The position numbers and the translations under genes were made by a program. From NCBI GenBank assembly GCA_023091735.1, contig JALKBU010000008.1, forward strand, positions 62,001-126,000: a stretch of DNA of 64,000 nt, read 5' to 3'. Of this stretch, positions 21,180 through 32,179 are shown in pieces; position 1 is the stretch's first letter; each line of letters starts with the position of its first letter. Below the pieces are notes generated by a model. It ran no database searches. It saw only the letters and a list, made by a program, of their open reading frames with translations, and was not told the DNA's origin. Source of the stretch: Trichomonas tenax. Taxonomy: Eukaryota; Parabasalia; Trichomonadida; Trichomonadidae.

Positions 21180-22340
21180 AAAATAAAATCACATGAATAG
21201 ATCCATTCCAGCATCTAACGAATGTGCATTTGTCAGCAAAGTACTGACTCTCATCAGGAAATTGTAATTGATTGGTAACATAACCAGTTGTGAAATTACC
21301 GACAAATCTTTCTTCAAAAAAATTCATTCCACAAACTGTATGGAATCCCATCGAGGTGCAATTTACGATCTAACCGAAACATCGGTAAAGAATTAATAAT
21401 CTAAATAGCCTAAAACTTATGCTATATCATCATATTCAAATGTCAATTTTAATTGCTCTCAAATGAATCAGAGAACGATTATTTTGTTATTATTCATAAT
21501 TTATTAAAATATTACTCCATATTGAGCATGTGCAATTCCAATTTTTATATATATTGCATTAAAAAGAATTTCATCAATAGATAGCAATTATAATGTTTCA
21601 ATAGAAAATTTTTTTTGATCAATTCCAGTTGCTTATTTTCAAGAATGTATTATGGTAATGTAAATAAAGTATCTTTCATATCTAAATTTAACTAAGACAG
21701 AGTTATCGATATAATAATCTGAAAATTAATCTTCGATTATGATAGTATTCTGTTGGGCATAAATCGTGAACAATACTTTCATCTATGAACATTAAAACAC
21801 ATAATTTCAATTGGTATATTTGCAAATGATTTGATGAAATCGAAGTGACTGGACTTTCATGAGCTGAATAAATATATTTATACCCATCTGGAATGTAACA
21901 ATGATCAAAATAAAAACACATGAAATTATAGTCTCATAATCTAAATAATTGTCCATTATCCATAAATAAGCAAAAGCTAAAATTCATCATACCTCTCAAT
22001 TTGTAAATTATCCAACAAGTTGCTCCTACATCAGATGTGTTATTATTTATCACATTTACATAACTTAATCTGTGCATATTCAAATAATAATAAAATAAAT
22101 AAATAAATTGATCCATCTCATGAATGTACATTTGGACAAAAAATTGACTCTCATCAGGAAATTACAATTGATCTTCAAAAAAGTCATTTCACAAACTGCA
22201 TAGAATCATATAGAGGTGCAATTTACGATCAAATTGAAATGGTGTAAAAATTTAATAACCTAAATAGCCTAAAGCTCAATTTTTTAAATCATAACTGTAA
22301 TTTTATTGTTCTCAGTTGAATTGGAGAACGATCATTTTTA
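21180..22340 (-). pseudogene. Decayed beta-helix surface protein gene(s)
   Basis: Two diverged direct repeats (about 21195-21500 and 22105-22350) share blocks such as GACTCTCATCAGGAAATT and AGAGGTGCAATTTACGATC. The minus-strand copy at about 21205-21360 reads NFFEERFVGNFTTGYVTNQL then FADKCTFVRCWNGSIH, typical of trichomonad right-handed beta-helix proteins. The same motif in the second copy is frameshifted by one base. Between them, segments like NFSFCLFMDNGQLF and CFYFDHCYIPDGYKYIYS are separated by stops. Together they look like one or two tandem members of the surface-protein family seen intact at 57933-58991. Confidence 0.65.
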
Positions 22341-22812
22341 TATCAACGTTATTTTTTTATATTTAAAAGGCACAACCATATACTGAGCACAATTTCTACA
22401 ATACCAGCTTCAAGTCCAAAACTTGAAGTGAAATCTTTTTCAAAATATAATGGTATAACTGTTATGTTTCAAAGTTATTCCCATCTTGAGATGGCATTTT
22501 ATTATTATGTTTAGTTTCCAAAATTTCTTTTGCAAATGATTATGCTTTTCTAATGGTTGATCTTTTGCATCAATTATTATGAAGATTACTATCAATATGT
22601 ATGCAAAAAGATTGTCTCTTGGATGTTTCCTATTAAGATATCATCCTCCAGATACATTTTAATTTGCTAAATCATTATAGCAATAGGAAGATACAAATTA
22701 GTATTGTGATTTGAGTGCTTTTATTTTAAATTTAAACAAATTATAGTGAAATTCTAATTATCAAAAATTAAAAAGTGTATTTACTGTGAAATGTGGACCC
22801 AAAAAATAAGGA

Positions 22813-23115
22813 TCAATTTTTTTGGGAGCTGATGTTGATTCTATCAAATTCAATGTGTGATGGCGGTAGATTTCCAGAAGAAGAGTCTCGGTGGCCTTTC
22901 AGGAAGTAATCAGGTTTGTTTAAATAATTCATTGGCATGAGTCTGTGACCACCTATAGATCTTGTAAGAAGATTGAGCATATAAACAGGTTTTATCTGGG
23001 AATAAGGATAAGTTGCTTCATTTGAATCAGCAATAAAAACATACGAAAAAAAAACAATAACGCCAAATGTATAATGGCATTGCGAGGAGAAAAGTTTCTT
23101 GAATTGATAAAACAT
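22813..23115 (-). CDS. Putative small secreted or membrane-anchored protein, 100 aa
   Basis: An ATG-started 100-aa frame with a basic N-terminus followed by a hydrophobic run (YTFGVIVFFSYVFIADS) that could be a signal peptide or anchor, then a polar C-terminus. I do not recognise the family. It lies among decayed genes and has no clear initiator motif, so it could itself be a remnant. Confidence 0.35.
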   Translation of the reverse strand: MFYQFKKLFSSQCHYTFGVIVFFSYVFIADSNEATYPYSQIKPVYMLNLLTRSIGGHRLMPMNYLNKPDYFLKGHRDSSSGNLPPSHIEFDRINISSQKN

Positions 23116-23399
23116 ATCTGACTAAAAAATCAAATTTACCTAATTTTTGAGCTTGAGACGTCTTGCGATTTTAGGGCTCCTCAATTATCAACCGAGGAAA
23201 TCGAATTAATGATACTCATCTTGTCTCTGATGCACTTGCATTTGATCCTGTTAGTTTTGGAATTAAATAAACATGTTTTGTGACAGAACATGGTCTAAAC
23301 TGTGATTCTAAATCATGAGATTCGATACTGCCATTCACATTCTGACAATTGAAACGAAAATGAACGTTTTTTCAAAGGAATAAGGCTAAAATGAATATT

Positions 23400-23520
23400 C
23401 GGAGTCGTCGATGACAGGTCTTATCTTAGAGATTAATTGACTTCAGCTCTTTAAGAACATAGCAATCGACTGTTAATAGCACAAATATCAACAACAAAAA
23501 ATAATCTTTATTTTTCTTTC
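23400..23520 (-). pseudogene. Degenerate copy of the 24105-24413 gene 5' end
   Basis: The minus strand here parallels the first ~100 nt of the intact gene at 24413. Shared blocks include ATCAACAGTCGA versus TTAACAGTCGA, and AGAGCTGAAGGCAAT versus AGAGCTGAAGTCAAT, but the start codon is ATT and several stops interrupt the frame. It marks the 102-aa gene as a member of a locally duplicated family. Confidence 0.6.
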
Positions 23521-23706
23521 CAAAGGTTCAATGCCCCCGATGTATTTTAACAATTTTCTGAAACTATAATAGATTTTAATACATAAATGTTGCATATCAA
23601 ATTACTCACAATAAAATAAGTTTTTGAAGGAGAATAATTATACTTGGGACAAAAAGATAAATCATACGCATTTAATGTTTAATGTTAGTTTTGTCCGAGC
23701 AGTGGA

Positions 23707-23859
23707 TTAGATAAAAGATACGCTGGATTTGCGTGGAGGTTTTTGAGTTGTTTTGCGAGCAACAATCTTTTTGAGCCGTATAGGTTTTTCGAATGTTTTG
23801 TGTCCAAAACTGATATCCTTTCTGTTTCTAAATGATATTGAATCATTGTCAGAAAACAT
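23707..23859 (-). CDS. Possible 50-aa basic protein
   Basis: The ATG at 23859 opens a short frame (MFSDNDSISFRNRKDISFGH ... KPPRKSSVSFI) with gene-like composition and a strongly basic C-terminus. There is no homology or initiator support. It may be a small gene or a piece of a decayed one. Confidence 0.25.
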   Translation of the reverse strand: MFSDNDSISFRNRKDISFGHKTFEKPIRLKKIVARKTTQKPPRKSSVSFI

Positions 23860-24104
23860 AGCCGAATCATTCACTCATCTATAGGAGCTCTAAAAAATTC
23901 TCAATTGCTATTTTTCTTATATTATAACAAAATAATATATTCCTGATGAGCAACTATTCCTATAATTCTGAGGGCTTGGCTAACATAACTTTTTGAAATA
24001 CAAATCAAATATATTTAAAATCCATTGATATAGACTTGTTCATTGATGCATATGAAGCTTCATACATGCTAAAACACATGCAATTGCTCAATAACGCGTT
24101 ATTA

Positions 24105-24413
24105 TTATGTGTTATAGCATATCTGTCTTGCCACAGCTTCCTCAATTATGGGATATGCAAGATGGGTTCTGATTTTACCTGGATAAGCAGGTTTATACGG
24201 AGCATTCTTTAAGGATCCTATTGATATCGAAGGGCGAGGTAGCGGATGATCTCGCGATGGCATAATTCTTTCTGGTTTTCTGTTGTGACAAAATACATCT
24301 TCAGATTCAGCGATAAGAGACTTTATCTCGGAGATGGAAGACCTGATTGCCTTCAGCTCTGTGAGGATGTCTTCTTCGACTGTTGATCGCACGAAAGCTA
24401 AAAACAAAAACAT
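24105..24413 (-). CDS. Small putatively secreted protein, 102 aa
   Basis: The ATG at 24413 is followed by MFLFLAFVRSTVEEDILTEL, a short hydrophobic leader compatible with a signal peptide, then a helical stretch (AIRSSISEIKSLIAES) and a Pro-rich basic C-terminus (RPSISIGSLKNAPYKPAYPG). One cysteine lies near residue 42 and one near the C-terminus. No known family recognised. A degraded paralogue of its 5' end lies 900 bp downstream (23400-23520), so the gene has duplicated locally. Confidence 0.55.
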   Translation of the reverse strand: MFLFLAFVRSTVEEDILTELKAIRSSISEIKSLIAESEDVFCHNRKPERIMPSRDHPLPRPSISIGSLKNAPYKPAYPGKIRTHLAYPIIEEAVARQICYNT

Positions 24414-24835
24414 TATTTTATCACTTTCAACTTTTGGATAAAATCAACGGCATCGAATCCATTGAAATTTAAGAGATGAACATCGCAATCACCGATTGAT
24501 CTCTGTGTTTTTTTATAGCTTTAATGATGTATTGCTCAAAGATAGAGAGAATTGTCTGGATAATTCAGATATCGCATGAATGAAATAATGAAACTAATGG
24601 CATTTGATCCTTCTTCTTATTGATAGGATCATTCGCTGAATGACAGGAGTTGATATCAACAGACGAAATTGATGTATGCCAACATTTGATCAAATCGCTG
24701 AATTGTAGGAGTTGTTATTTGTCAAATAAATGTTCCAATGAACGAGATTCTAAAAAATATTTAATATAACAGAAATCTTGCGATTAAGAAAATATATATA
24801 ATACATTTTTAACCGAAGATAAACAATAATAACAA
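24414..24835. other. Spacer
   Basis: 422 bp between the small secreted protein gene and the 3' end of the AGC kinase gene. No gene, repeat or promoter motif recognised. Confidence 0.5.
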
Positions 24836-27019
24836 CTATTTAAATCTGTCGCTAATTGATCTGCGAGGTGTAGAAACAGCAAAATCATCAGCAGCAGAAA
24901 TTCTTAATGGTAATGCAGCATCTGTGCTGGCTGAAGCCGGTGAAAAGTTGATCTCCGAAAGTCGAACAGAATTTGGACTTTGCGGGGCGAATGAATCTGA
25001 AATTGCTCTACATCTTCTTCTCATTATTCTTGCTGCTTCCTGGTTCTGAATACCAAGCTGATCAACACCGACAACTTCGAAATTGTGCAATTCGTCCTTC
25101 TTCTTATTGCAAATTGTTCCGCTTCTCTGTCTCTTGCGGAGTGCAGGAACTTTCTTTTCCTTTGTCTCAGCTTTGTTTGCTGCTAAAGCAGTGGCATTCA
25201 TATCTGCGAGGATATCCTTTTCATTATCCTCAGAGAATTCGTATCTGCATGCGAAGTAGCTTGTGTCAACTGTTGAGCTGAGTGATGGAATGAATGGAAC
25301 TTCGGTTTCTTCGCTTTCCATCTGAAGCCATGGATGATTTTCGAGCTCTTCGATACCTTTGCTACCAAGTCTCTTTTCTGGATCTGTTTCGAGTAATTTC
25401 GTGATGAAATCAGTCAACTCAGGTGAGCAGTCGTCGATTGGATCGTATCTGCCTGTGATAACTGCTTCCAATGTCATTGATTCTGTGTCGCGATGAAATG
25501 GAGGAATTCCTGTAATCAATTCGAAAGCAATACAGCCGAGGCTCCAGTAATCTGTCGTTGGGCCGTGCGATTGACAAAGAATAACTTCGGGTGAAACATA
25601 ATCTGGCGTACCGATGATTCTTTCGTCAGAGGAAATCTGCCTTCCGACAGCTCCTGCGTATGAAAGTCCAAAATCGGTAAGTTTCAGGTTTCCTTCCGCT
25701 GTAATTAAAATATTATCTGGTTTGAGGTCTCTGTGAATAATGCCGTGTTCGTGGAGGAATCTCAATGCTCCAATGATCTGTTTGATGTAAAATCTAGCGC
25801 TGCTTTCATCTAATGCGCCAACTTGCTCCAATAACGAGAACAAATCGCCACCAGGAAGATATTCCATGAACAAGTAAAGGTTATTCTGTCCAATAATCGA
25901 ATAATAGAATGAAACAACGTAAGGAGAAATGCAATCGTGCAAAATAGCGCGTTCTGTGAGTACACGTTGTACTTGGTTTTTGCGTTGAATGCTGCGACGC
26001 TTGAGAACTTTAACAGCGTAAATATCGCCTGTTTTCGTTTTCTTTGCAAGGAAAACTCTCGCGTAGGCGCCACCGCTGATTCTCTTGAGAAAAGTGAATT
26101 CTGTGAGAAGAGGCTGTTTCGGCGGTATAAAACCTGTTGATGTTTTCGCCAATCTTTCAGTTACAGACAAAAATGCAGAACATGTTCGCGATTTTTCTAA
26201 CGCTAAAAAACACAATTCGTTCGATCCCATTGATTTTGCAATGGATGCGATTTGAGTAAGCTCCATAGGAGCATCTGATTTATCTGTTGTAATTTCCTTA
26301 CATCTGATACTTAAAGCGAGAAGACTGAGTTGGGGAAGGATTTTGTGCATAGCGTCCGCTTCCTCTCCAGGCCACGTCTTCGATAAAGGACCTTCCATAA
26401 ACTCTTTGATTAAATTTTCCAATTTTTGATCGATTTCGTTGACTTTAGATTCGCTTTTAAATGCGGTAATGCATAACGTCGTGTGATGTTCTATGTCCGC
26501 TATGTGAATTTTCTCACCGCAAATGCGACAAATAATAAAATCCGAGTTTTCAACGGATTCCGCTTTGTGGATGATAGGTTCTGTAACTTTCTCTGATTCA
26601 ATTGTCTGTTCTACAGAAAACGAGTGCAAAACTCTGTTTAAAGCGAGTATTGATTTCAAAATTTTTTCTGTTGTCTCTGACTGCTTTGACTCAATCAAAT
26701 GAGGCAGCAATTTCGAGAGATCGGAGGTAAATGATTCGATATTAGATATTAATTGCGAATATGTTGATTTAATACATGCTTCAACTTGCCTTACGACTCT
26801 AATTTTAAGTCTGTCGACATCAGAAAGGTTATCCTTGTCTTTGATCTCATTTTGGAGGAGGCTGCATAAACGCGTGAGAACTGTTTTCTGTCCCTTCAAA
26901 ATGAAGAAAGTTTGGAGGTACATTGTATCTCTGGTGAGTGAAATGGTGGGCTTGCGTGTCTCAGTATTGCGCTTTTTGTGAAAAAAACCTATCTGAGACT
27001 GAAAAGTTTTAAGATTCAT
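24836..27019 (-). CDS. AGC protein kinase, IRE/Rim15/MAST-like
   Basis: 727 aa. A helical N-terminal region is followed by a zinc-finger-like CRICGEKIHIADIEHHTTLC (C164, C167, H179, C183), a feature of plant IRE and related Rim15/MAST-type AGC kinases. The kinase domain (about 309-560) is complete: Gly-loop SGGAYARVF, Lys337 in YAVKV, HRDLKPDNIL (429-438), DFG (449-451) and GTPDYVSPE (470-478). It has an AGC C-terminal extension (PFIPSLSSTVDTSYF). A Ser/Arg-rich tail (KKVPALRKRQRSG, RRCRAISDS, TPRRSISDRFK) offers basophilic phosphosites. The activation segment is short. MAST-family kinases act in cell-cycle and nutrient signalling; the role here is inference. TCACTTTT lies 14 nt upstream of the ATG. 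Confidence 0.95.
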   Translation of the reverse strand: MNLKTFQSQIGFFHKKRNTETRKPTISLTRDTMYLQTFFILKGQKTVLTRLCSLLQNEIKDKDNLSDVDRLKIRVVRQVEACIKSTYSQLISNIESFTSDLSKLLPHLIESKQSETTEKILKSILALNRVLHSFSVEQTIESEKVTEPIIHKAESVENSDFIICRICGEKIHIADIEHHTTLCITAFKSESKVNEIDQKLENLIKEFMEGPLSKTWPGEEADAMHKILPQLSLLALSIRCKEITTDKSDAPMELTQIASIAKSMGSNELCFLALEKSRTCSAFLSVTERLAKTSTGFIPPKQPLLTEFTFLKRISGGAYARVFLAKKTKTGDIYAVKVLKRRSIQRKNQVQRVLTERAILHDCISPYVVSFYYSIIGQNNLYLFMEYLPGGDLFSLLEQVGALDESSARFYIKQIIGALRFLHEHGIIHRDLKPDNILITAEGNLKLTDFGLSYAGAVGRQISSDERIIGTPDYVSPEVILCQSHGPTTDYWSLGCIAFELITGIPPFHRDTESMTLEAVITGRYDPIDDCSPELTDFITKLLETDPEKRLGSKGIEELENHPWLQMESEETEVPFIPSLSSTVDTSYFACRYEFSEDNEKDILADMNATALAANKAETKEKKVPALRKRQRSGTICNKKKDELHNFEVVGVDQLGIQNQEAARIMRRRCRAISDSFAPQSPNSVRLSEINFSPASASTDAALPLRISAADDFAVSTPRRSISDRFK

Positions 27020-27033
27020 TAGTTTTGTTACTT

Positions 27034-27041
27034 AAAAGTGA
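27034..27041 (-). promoter_or_regulatory. Initiator-like TCACTTTT
   Basis: On the minus strand TCACTTTT sits 14 nt before the kinase ATG, the same motif and spacing as at the gene starting at 8120. Confidence 0.6.
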
Positions 27042-28718
27042 CAATACTTTACATTACTGAACTCTTCACTTTTTCGCTTCTCTTCATTTTTAACAGATTT
27101 AATCAATAAAAATGGTATACACTGTCATGGCTTTTTAAAAATATAAAGTTTATTTTGTTATTAGTTCATCAGAAGTGTTATTTATCGAAAAGGTCCTGTG
27201 GCAGAATGTACGTTATTAAAAATCTCACTTTTTTGGCCTCGGTCGAAGTTTAGTTTTGCTATCTCGATGAGGATTCAAAACTCGACTTTTCTATATGGCA
27301 CGATCAAAAATGTAACTCAGCGAATTTATCATGGAACCTATTTAGTTGGTCTGGACTAAAGTTATTGCAAAGATATTGCGATTTTTAGACTTTGTTGGTT
27401 TCTGGCCTTGGCGTTTCCAGTGGCTTTCTATAAGAGTATCTGGCGTCGGAACCCATCTTGAAAACTATATGTTAAAATTCAAAATTTATACCACGAAATT
27501 TTGCCGATTTTTTGGCTCTTCTACACACAGCTGCTACTAACATTCCGCTGATCCCTTATAAATTTGCTAAGGGCCGCTACAGAGGGTTTTTGAGGTCCGA
27601 TTATTATTATCTCCATATTTAACGATGATTTATGCATATTTATAGAAATCCGTGTAATTAACGTCGGTAGTTCGGTTCAATTACAGATATAAAACTATCA
27701 ATATCTCTATTTTAGATTTTATTCATAAGGTTTTTATAAAATTTTGTTCTTTTTCCTTGAGTAAATACTTCAACCTTTATAATCATATCTATAACTAGCT
27801 TATCAATTGATTTTATGAATATGAATTTTTCACTTTTTTGAAAATGTTGAAATATTTAAGCGTTGTATGTTGTTTCTATGATCAGTCCAATTAGTTTGTT
27901 TTAAGGGAATGAATATTATTCATTGTTCCTGATTTTTTTTGAAAATCGAAAAATCAAAATTGCCTGTGTAATGGTAAAATTATATTCAGCATCTATTATG
28001 TATTACAATTTATTTAAGCATGCGGCGGTTATACGCAAAGTACGTTATTTTGTTTTTAAATAAGCAAAATTTCTCTTCACTCAAATGTGGTGCCATCATC
28101 TCTCGGGACTTGGCAGGTGCATTGAAGAATCCGATGCGTTATTTGGAAATTGATAATGTGGTCTCAAATTTCAAAGCTATCACCATAAATTTATTAAGTA
28201 ACATGTAATTAATCAAATAAACCCAATTTTAATACCACAACGATAAAATATTTGATTAGAGAAAGAATAATAAAGTATTGCATCAATATAGCTATTTGGC
28301 AGCAAAAAATATTTGAACACGCACAAAATTGTTACTTGCGCATAATTCTGAGTACTCACACTTCGTAGACTATATAAAAATTGAGGATGTCTGGTCGATT
28401 TTCAGAGCATATTTGGCCTGTGAGTACTATCAATTATACGCACCATAAAAAAAAAACAATTTTAAAATTGAACACACACTGTGGCTTATTGATAGCAAAT
28501 TGGTGAATTTTATGAATGATTCTATGATAAGAGCTATTATTAAGTACATTTGCCGTGAAAAGTCACTTTGATTTTAACTTTATAAGTATTTATTTTTTTA
28601 CAAATTGCAAGTGCATAACGGTTTTGCGTATGTTCAAAAAATACGCCATTGGAAAATGCGTAAGTGCCGCATTCTTAAAATTTATTATTTGTTTTTTGCA
28701 AAAAAAAAATAATTTTTG

Positions 28719-29220
28719 AATTCAAATTTGAATCTGCCGCGTTTCTAATTTTTTGCAATTTTTTGAAAAATTTTTCTCTCAATTTTTTTATTAATAAAGC
28801 AGCTGAAAATTTTTCAAAAAAAGAGGAATCGTTCAAATTCATATATTAGGTTGTTTAGTGTAATTTATTTAATTTTTTCTTCTATTTCAATTTTCAATTT
28901 TCAAATCAGAAAATTCTAAAATCTTCCCACTTACTGCAGCGACATACAGAGCGAAAATTAAAGACACCTTCAAAACTCTGTTTCATGACAATAACTACAG
29001 TACACACAGTTTTCGAAAGGGCGCTGCCCACGAGGCAGCTCTTATGAATATTCCAGATTTTACAATAAAGTCTATGGGCAGTTGGAAAACTGATGTTTTT
29101 ACTCGATGCACTGCCATTGACATTCATCAGGCTTCTACAGCCATTACCCCCTTAATTTAATAAACAACCCCCTTTTTATTAAAATTGAGAGAAAAGAGGC
29201 GGTTAAATTCAAATTTGAAT
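28719..29220. mobile_element. Possible element: recombinase remnant flanked by inverted repeat
   Basis: AATTCAAATTTGAAT occurs at 28719-28733 and again at 29206-29220. It is self-complementary, but the flanking bases also pair in inverted orientation: CTGCCGCGTTTCT with AGAGGCGG, and CTCTCAATTTTTTTATTAA (28776 onward) with TTATTAAAATTGAGAG (29176-29191). The recombinase fragment lies between. No target duplication was identified, so the boundaries are tentative. Confidence 0.4.
28906..29160 (+). pseudogene. C-terminal fragment of a tyrosine recombinase
   Basis: The plus frame 28873-29160 is open but has no ATG at its beginning. From about 28906 it reads as the C-terminal catalytic part of a tyrosine recombinase: STHSFRKGAAHEAAL supplies the HxxR box, followed by IPDFTIKSMGSWKTDVFTR, matching the conserved G-W-S-D-x-F/Y region that precedes the nucleophilic tyrosine. 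Where a Tyr is expected the sequence has Cys (FTRCTA). The N-terminal catalytic Arg region and the start are missing. DIRS-like and Crypton-like elements of eukaryotes carry such enzymes; which class this came from cannot be told. Confidence 0.65.
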
Positions 29221-30538
29221 GATTCGAGAATTCGTTTTTTAGTAAAATATTTAAATTGCAAAAATATTTTTCAAAAATTTGTTTCAATAATAAACTGCTT
29301 GCCCAAAGGTGGCACCTAGTCAATTAAGATTATTCTAAAAAAATTTAATATACGTTTAGTCACATCAGTTAAAAAAAACCGAAACATTCCAATAAGTTTC
29401 AATGGACTCACTCTAAGGGCCCAGAAGATGAGACGCAACAGCGAATGAAGCAAAAATACATTAACTTAAATTGATCATCAAATTTCACCATTAAAAATAT
29501 CGATTTTTTGTTTTCAACCAATGTCAATACTCATTGCAAGTCTTTGAATATCGTTTACTACAACTTTTACTACATTCTTTTAGTTGTATTGGTCAATATA
29601 TTTTCGAAATATTTTTACTTTCATTTAAATGCATTCTTCTCCTTGGATTACGCTTTCGCAATTAAGAAATGCTTCCCACAGCCAAATCTATCTTTAAGAA
29701 AAAAAATTCAAATTATTAACATTTTTGATTTAGAAAGATGTTATACAGCTTCTATGGATACACTATACTTGTCAAGTAGAACACATCCTTACTGAAATTC
29801 CGCTTTCCCCCACATATTTCCAATTTTCCAAAATCTGTTATATCTATTTTAAGACACTACACACTTATAAAACTTTTGCTTATTCTTGAGCGATGATTGT
29901 TCATTGTTAATTCATGATAATCTAGCTTATATGTTTATAATCACACTTTGATCTCACCTTCTTATACGAGATTTATATGTTTTTATAGGCCCTAAACCTA
30001 GACCAGTCTGTACCTAGTGTAGCTGCACTGGCATTCATGTCCTTAATAAACTCCTTTATATAGATAAAATTCAACATATTTTGTTCCCTAAGGTGGCCAC
30101 CTTTGGTCAACCAGTTTATATAGTTTTTCAAGATTAATAACTTAGCGAATCTCTGTGCAGGTTCTTCGATATAACAATGCATACATCCTCATGGCCTGTA
30201 CAACTTAAATTCTGAAGCTGATTGGAAAATATATTTGTAACATACCACTGACTTTACCGCTTACTCCAAACTATTTAAAATTAATTTCGAATAAAAAGTC
30301 CTTTTCCTGCTTTTTTCAATGAATGCCTCACTGACTAGGATATAGCTGTTCAACTACTTTTTCACTTTCTGTGTAATTTTCGAATTTTTATTTCATCAAA
30401 AAAATCCAAAAAATTATATTATTTTTTGTAGCAATACATTCGCGCAGTAAAGTATATTATTCTCTATTTATTATTTTCTGATTATTCTTTGTTTTTCGGC
30501 GTAAAATTCTAAAAGTAAAAAGTAAAAAGAGTCTATGA

Positions 30539-30640
30539 CAAAAGTGAACATCAAAAAGTGACGGGCGAGCCTTAAAGTCACTTTTATAAATACTTTGTCA
30601 CTTTTTGCGCGGGCAATTTGTCACCTTTATAAAAAGTGTC
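30539..30640. repeat. Cluster of AAAAGTGAC / GTCACTTTT motifs in both orientations
   Basis: Within 102 bp: AAAAGTGA (30540-30547), AAAAAGTGAC (30553-30562), GTCACTTTT (30577-30585), GTCACTTTTT (30597-30606), GTCACCTTT (30620-30628) and AAAAAGTGTC (30631-30640). The core equals the initiator-like octamer used before several genes, but no gene starts here. Confidence 0.8.
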
Positions 30641-31648
30641 ATAAATATCCTTGTAGTCTAACCAATACATCCAGGTTAGTGTTGTTAACGAGCCACAACT
30701 CTATCATCAACGAGCATATACCTAATTGGTAAGAAAACAACGATATTTATGCATGCTTAAATTGTTGTAAGAATGTCATTGGGCGAGGTTGGCCTGAGAC
30801 TTCCAAAGCCCTCGAGTGGCCAAGCCAGGCCCTAGCAAGAACCCACTTATTGATTCAATTTTTAATACACATTACATTTTCACTTTTGATATTAAAAAAT
30901 TATTATTTTTTTTCTATTTTTTATTTTTCACAGATACCTTTTTCATTACAAGATTATTTTCATATTATTACTTATTCTCATAATTATTAATATATCATTA
31001 AATTCATAATTAATTATGAATCATGAATTAAATGATGTTTTCATGTTACTTTCATTTTATATATTGATTTATATTATTTAGATTCTCAATTTGATCCTTA
31101 TATTCTTTGTAAAATTCATTTTTAACTAAATTTTTATTTTTATCTTCAAATTATTCGTTTATAATTCATATTTACCATGCAAGAAGGAATAATTTCGGCC
31201 GAGTTTCTTGGTTTTCTTAGGTTTGGAGTGCAACAAAAACTTGCAATGAACAAAGAGAAATGGATGATGTGCTATCGTCAGGATGCTGATAGCACAAATA
31301 ACATCCTTCACTATAAAGCCACAACTACTCATAATGAAGTCTTCTTTGGCTTCCAACATTGAGTTCAATCCATTTCAACCTATTGACACTTTTCCATTTT
31401 TCCCGCGCAAACACCTCACTTTCCTTTATTTTGACATCCTGACTTTACATGCCAAAAATAAGTTACATGTCAGAAAAGCACGTTGTTCTATTTTGTCCCA
31501 GTCCCAAAGTAAAAAAGTTTCAATCCATAAAATAATTTTATAGCAATTTTTCTCAGAATCTCATGTGCACGATTTTCCAGATATTTTGTATATATAACGT
31601 ACATACTATTACTAATTAAATGGTCTTATTCAAAAATAAAATTTACTG

Positions 31649-31657
31649 TACGTTAAG
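31649..31657. repeat. Target-site duplication TACGTTAAG, left copy
   Basis: The identical 9-mer recurs at 32265-32273, directly outside the other end of the TIR element. Confidence 0.85.
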
Positions 31658-31673
31658 GAGTCCCCCACCTTTC

Positions 31674-31710
31674 TAGAAAAACTGACATTTTTAAAGTGTC
31701 AGTTTTTCTA
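31674..31710. repeat. Subterminal perfect hairpin in the TIR element
   Basis: TAGAAAAACTGACA (31674-31687) is followed after 9 nt by TGTCAGTTTTTCTA (31697-31710). The first arm is part of the terminal repeat and is also found at 55383-55396 in the second element. Confidence 0.9.
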
Positions 31711-31795
31711 TACTTAATGTAGTAAACGAACAGCTTTTAAAAACCAGGAGAAATCAAGCATTAATAAATCAATGACCTCTACAATCAACAGATAA

Positions 31796-32179
31796 TATAG
31801 CCACTCAATCAATTACTTCTATTCTCAGCAAAGAATCTTCAGCAATCAATCACCTCAATTCTCAGCAGAGATCTTCGTCAATGAATCACGTATCTCTGCT
31901 AGCTTTCAAAATGAACAAAAGTTAAGATCATTAGCCTTGAATCCTAGTTCAATTATTCTAGGATTAGAAAAAAAAAAACTAAAAGAAACTATTAACATCG
32001 CTTATTTTATAAGCGATGTTATGATGAAGACTATTATCGATCTTCATTTACCAACGGATGTTGAGATACAAATCAAGAAGGAAATTACAGAATTTATTTC
32101 CACACATGCTCCAGATGAGGTAGTAGAAATGTGGAAGGAAAAAATGAAGAAAATTAAATTTACTTATAAATTGGAATAA
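31796..32179 (+). other. Open frame inside the TIR element, no ATG start
   Basis: A frame of about 127 codons runs from 31796 to the TAA at 32177-32179. The first in-frame ATG is at 32020 (MMKTIIDLHLPTDVEIQ...). Its 5' half is a decayed ~37-bp tandem repeat (AATCA..C..TTCTCAGCA..GA units, 31806-31900), and it holds a perfect 11-bp hairpin, AACATCGCTTA/TAAGCGATGTT (31995-32021). The C-terminal part is Lys/Glu-rich and helical. It matches no transposase I know; it may be captured host sequence or an eroded accessory gene. Confidence 0.3.

Noticed and set aside
29508..29795. 95-codon plus-strand ATG frame
   Set aside because: Phe/Tyr/Ile-rich composition matches random AT-rich DNA; no motif, initiator or similarity.
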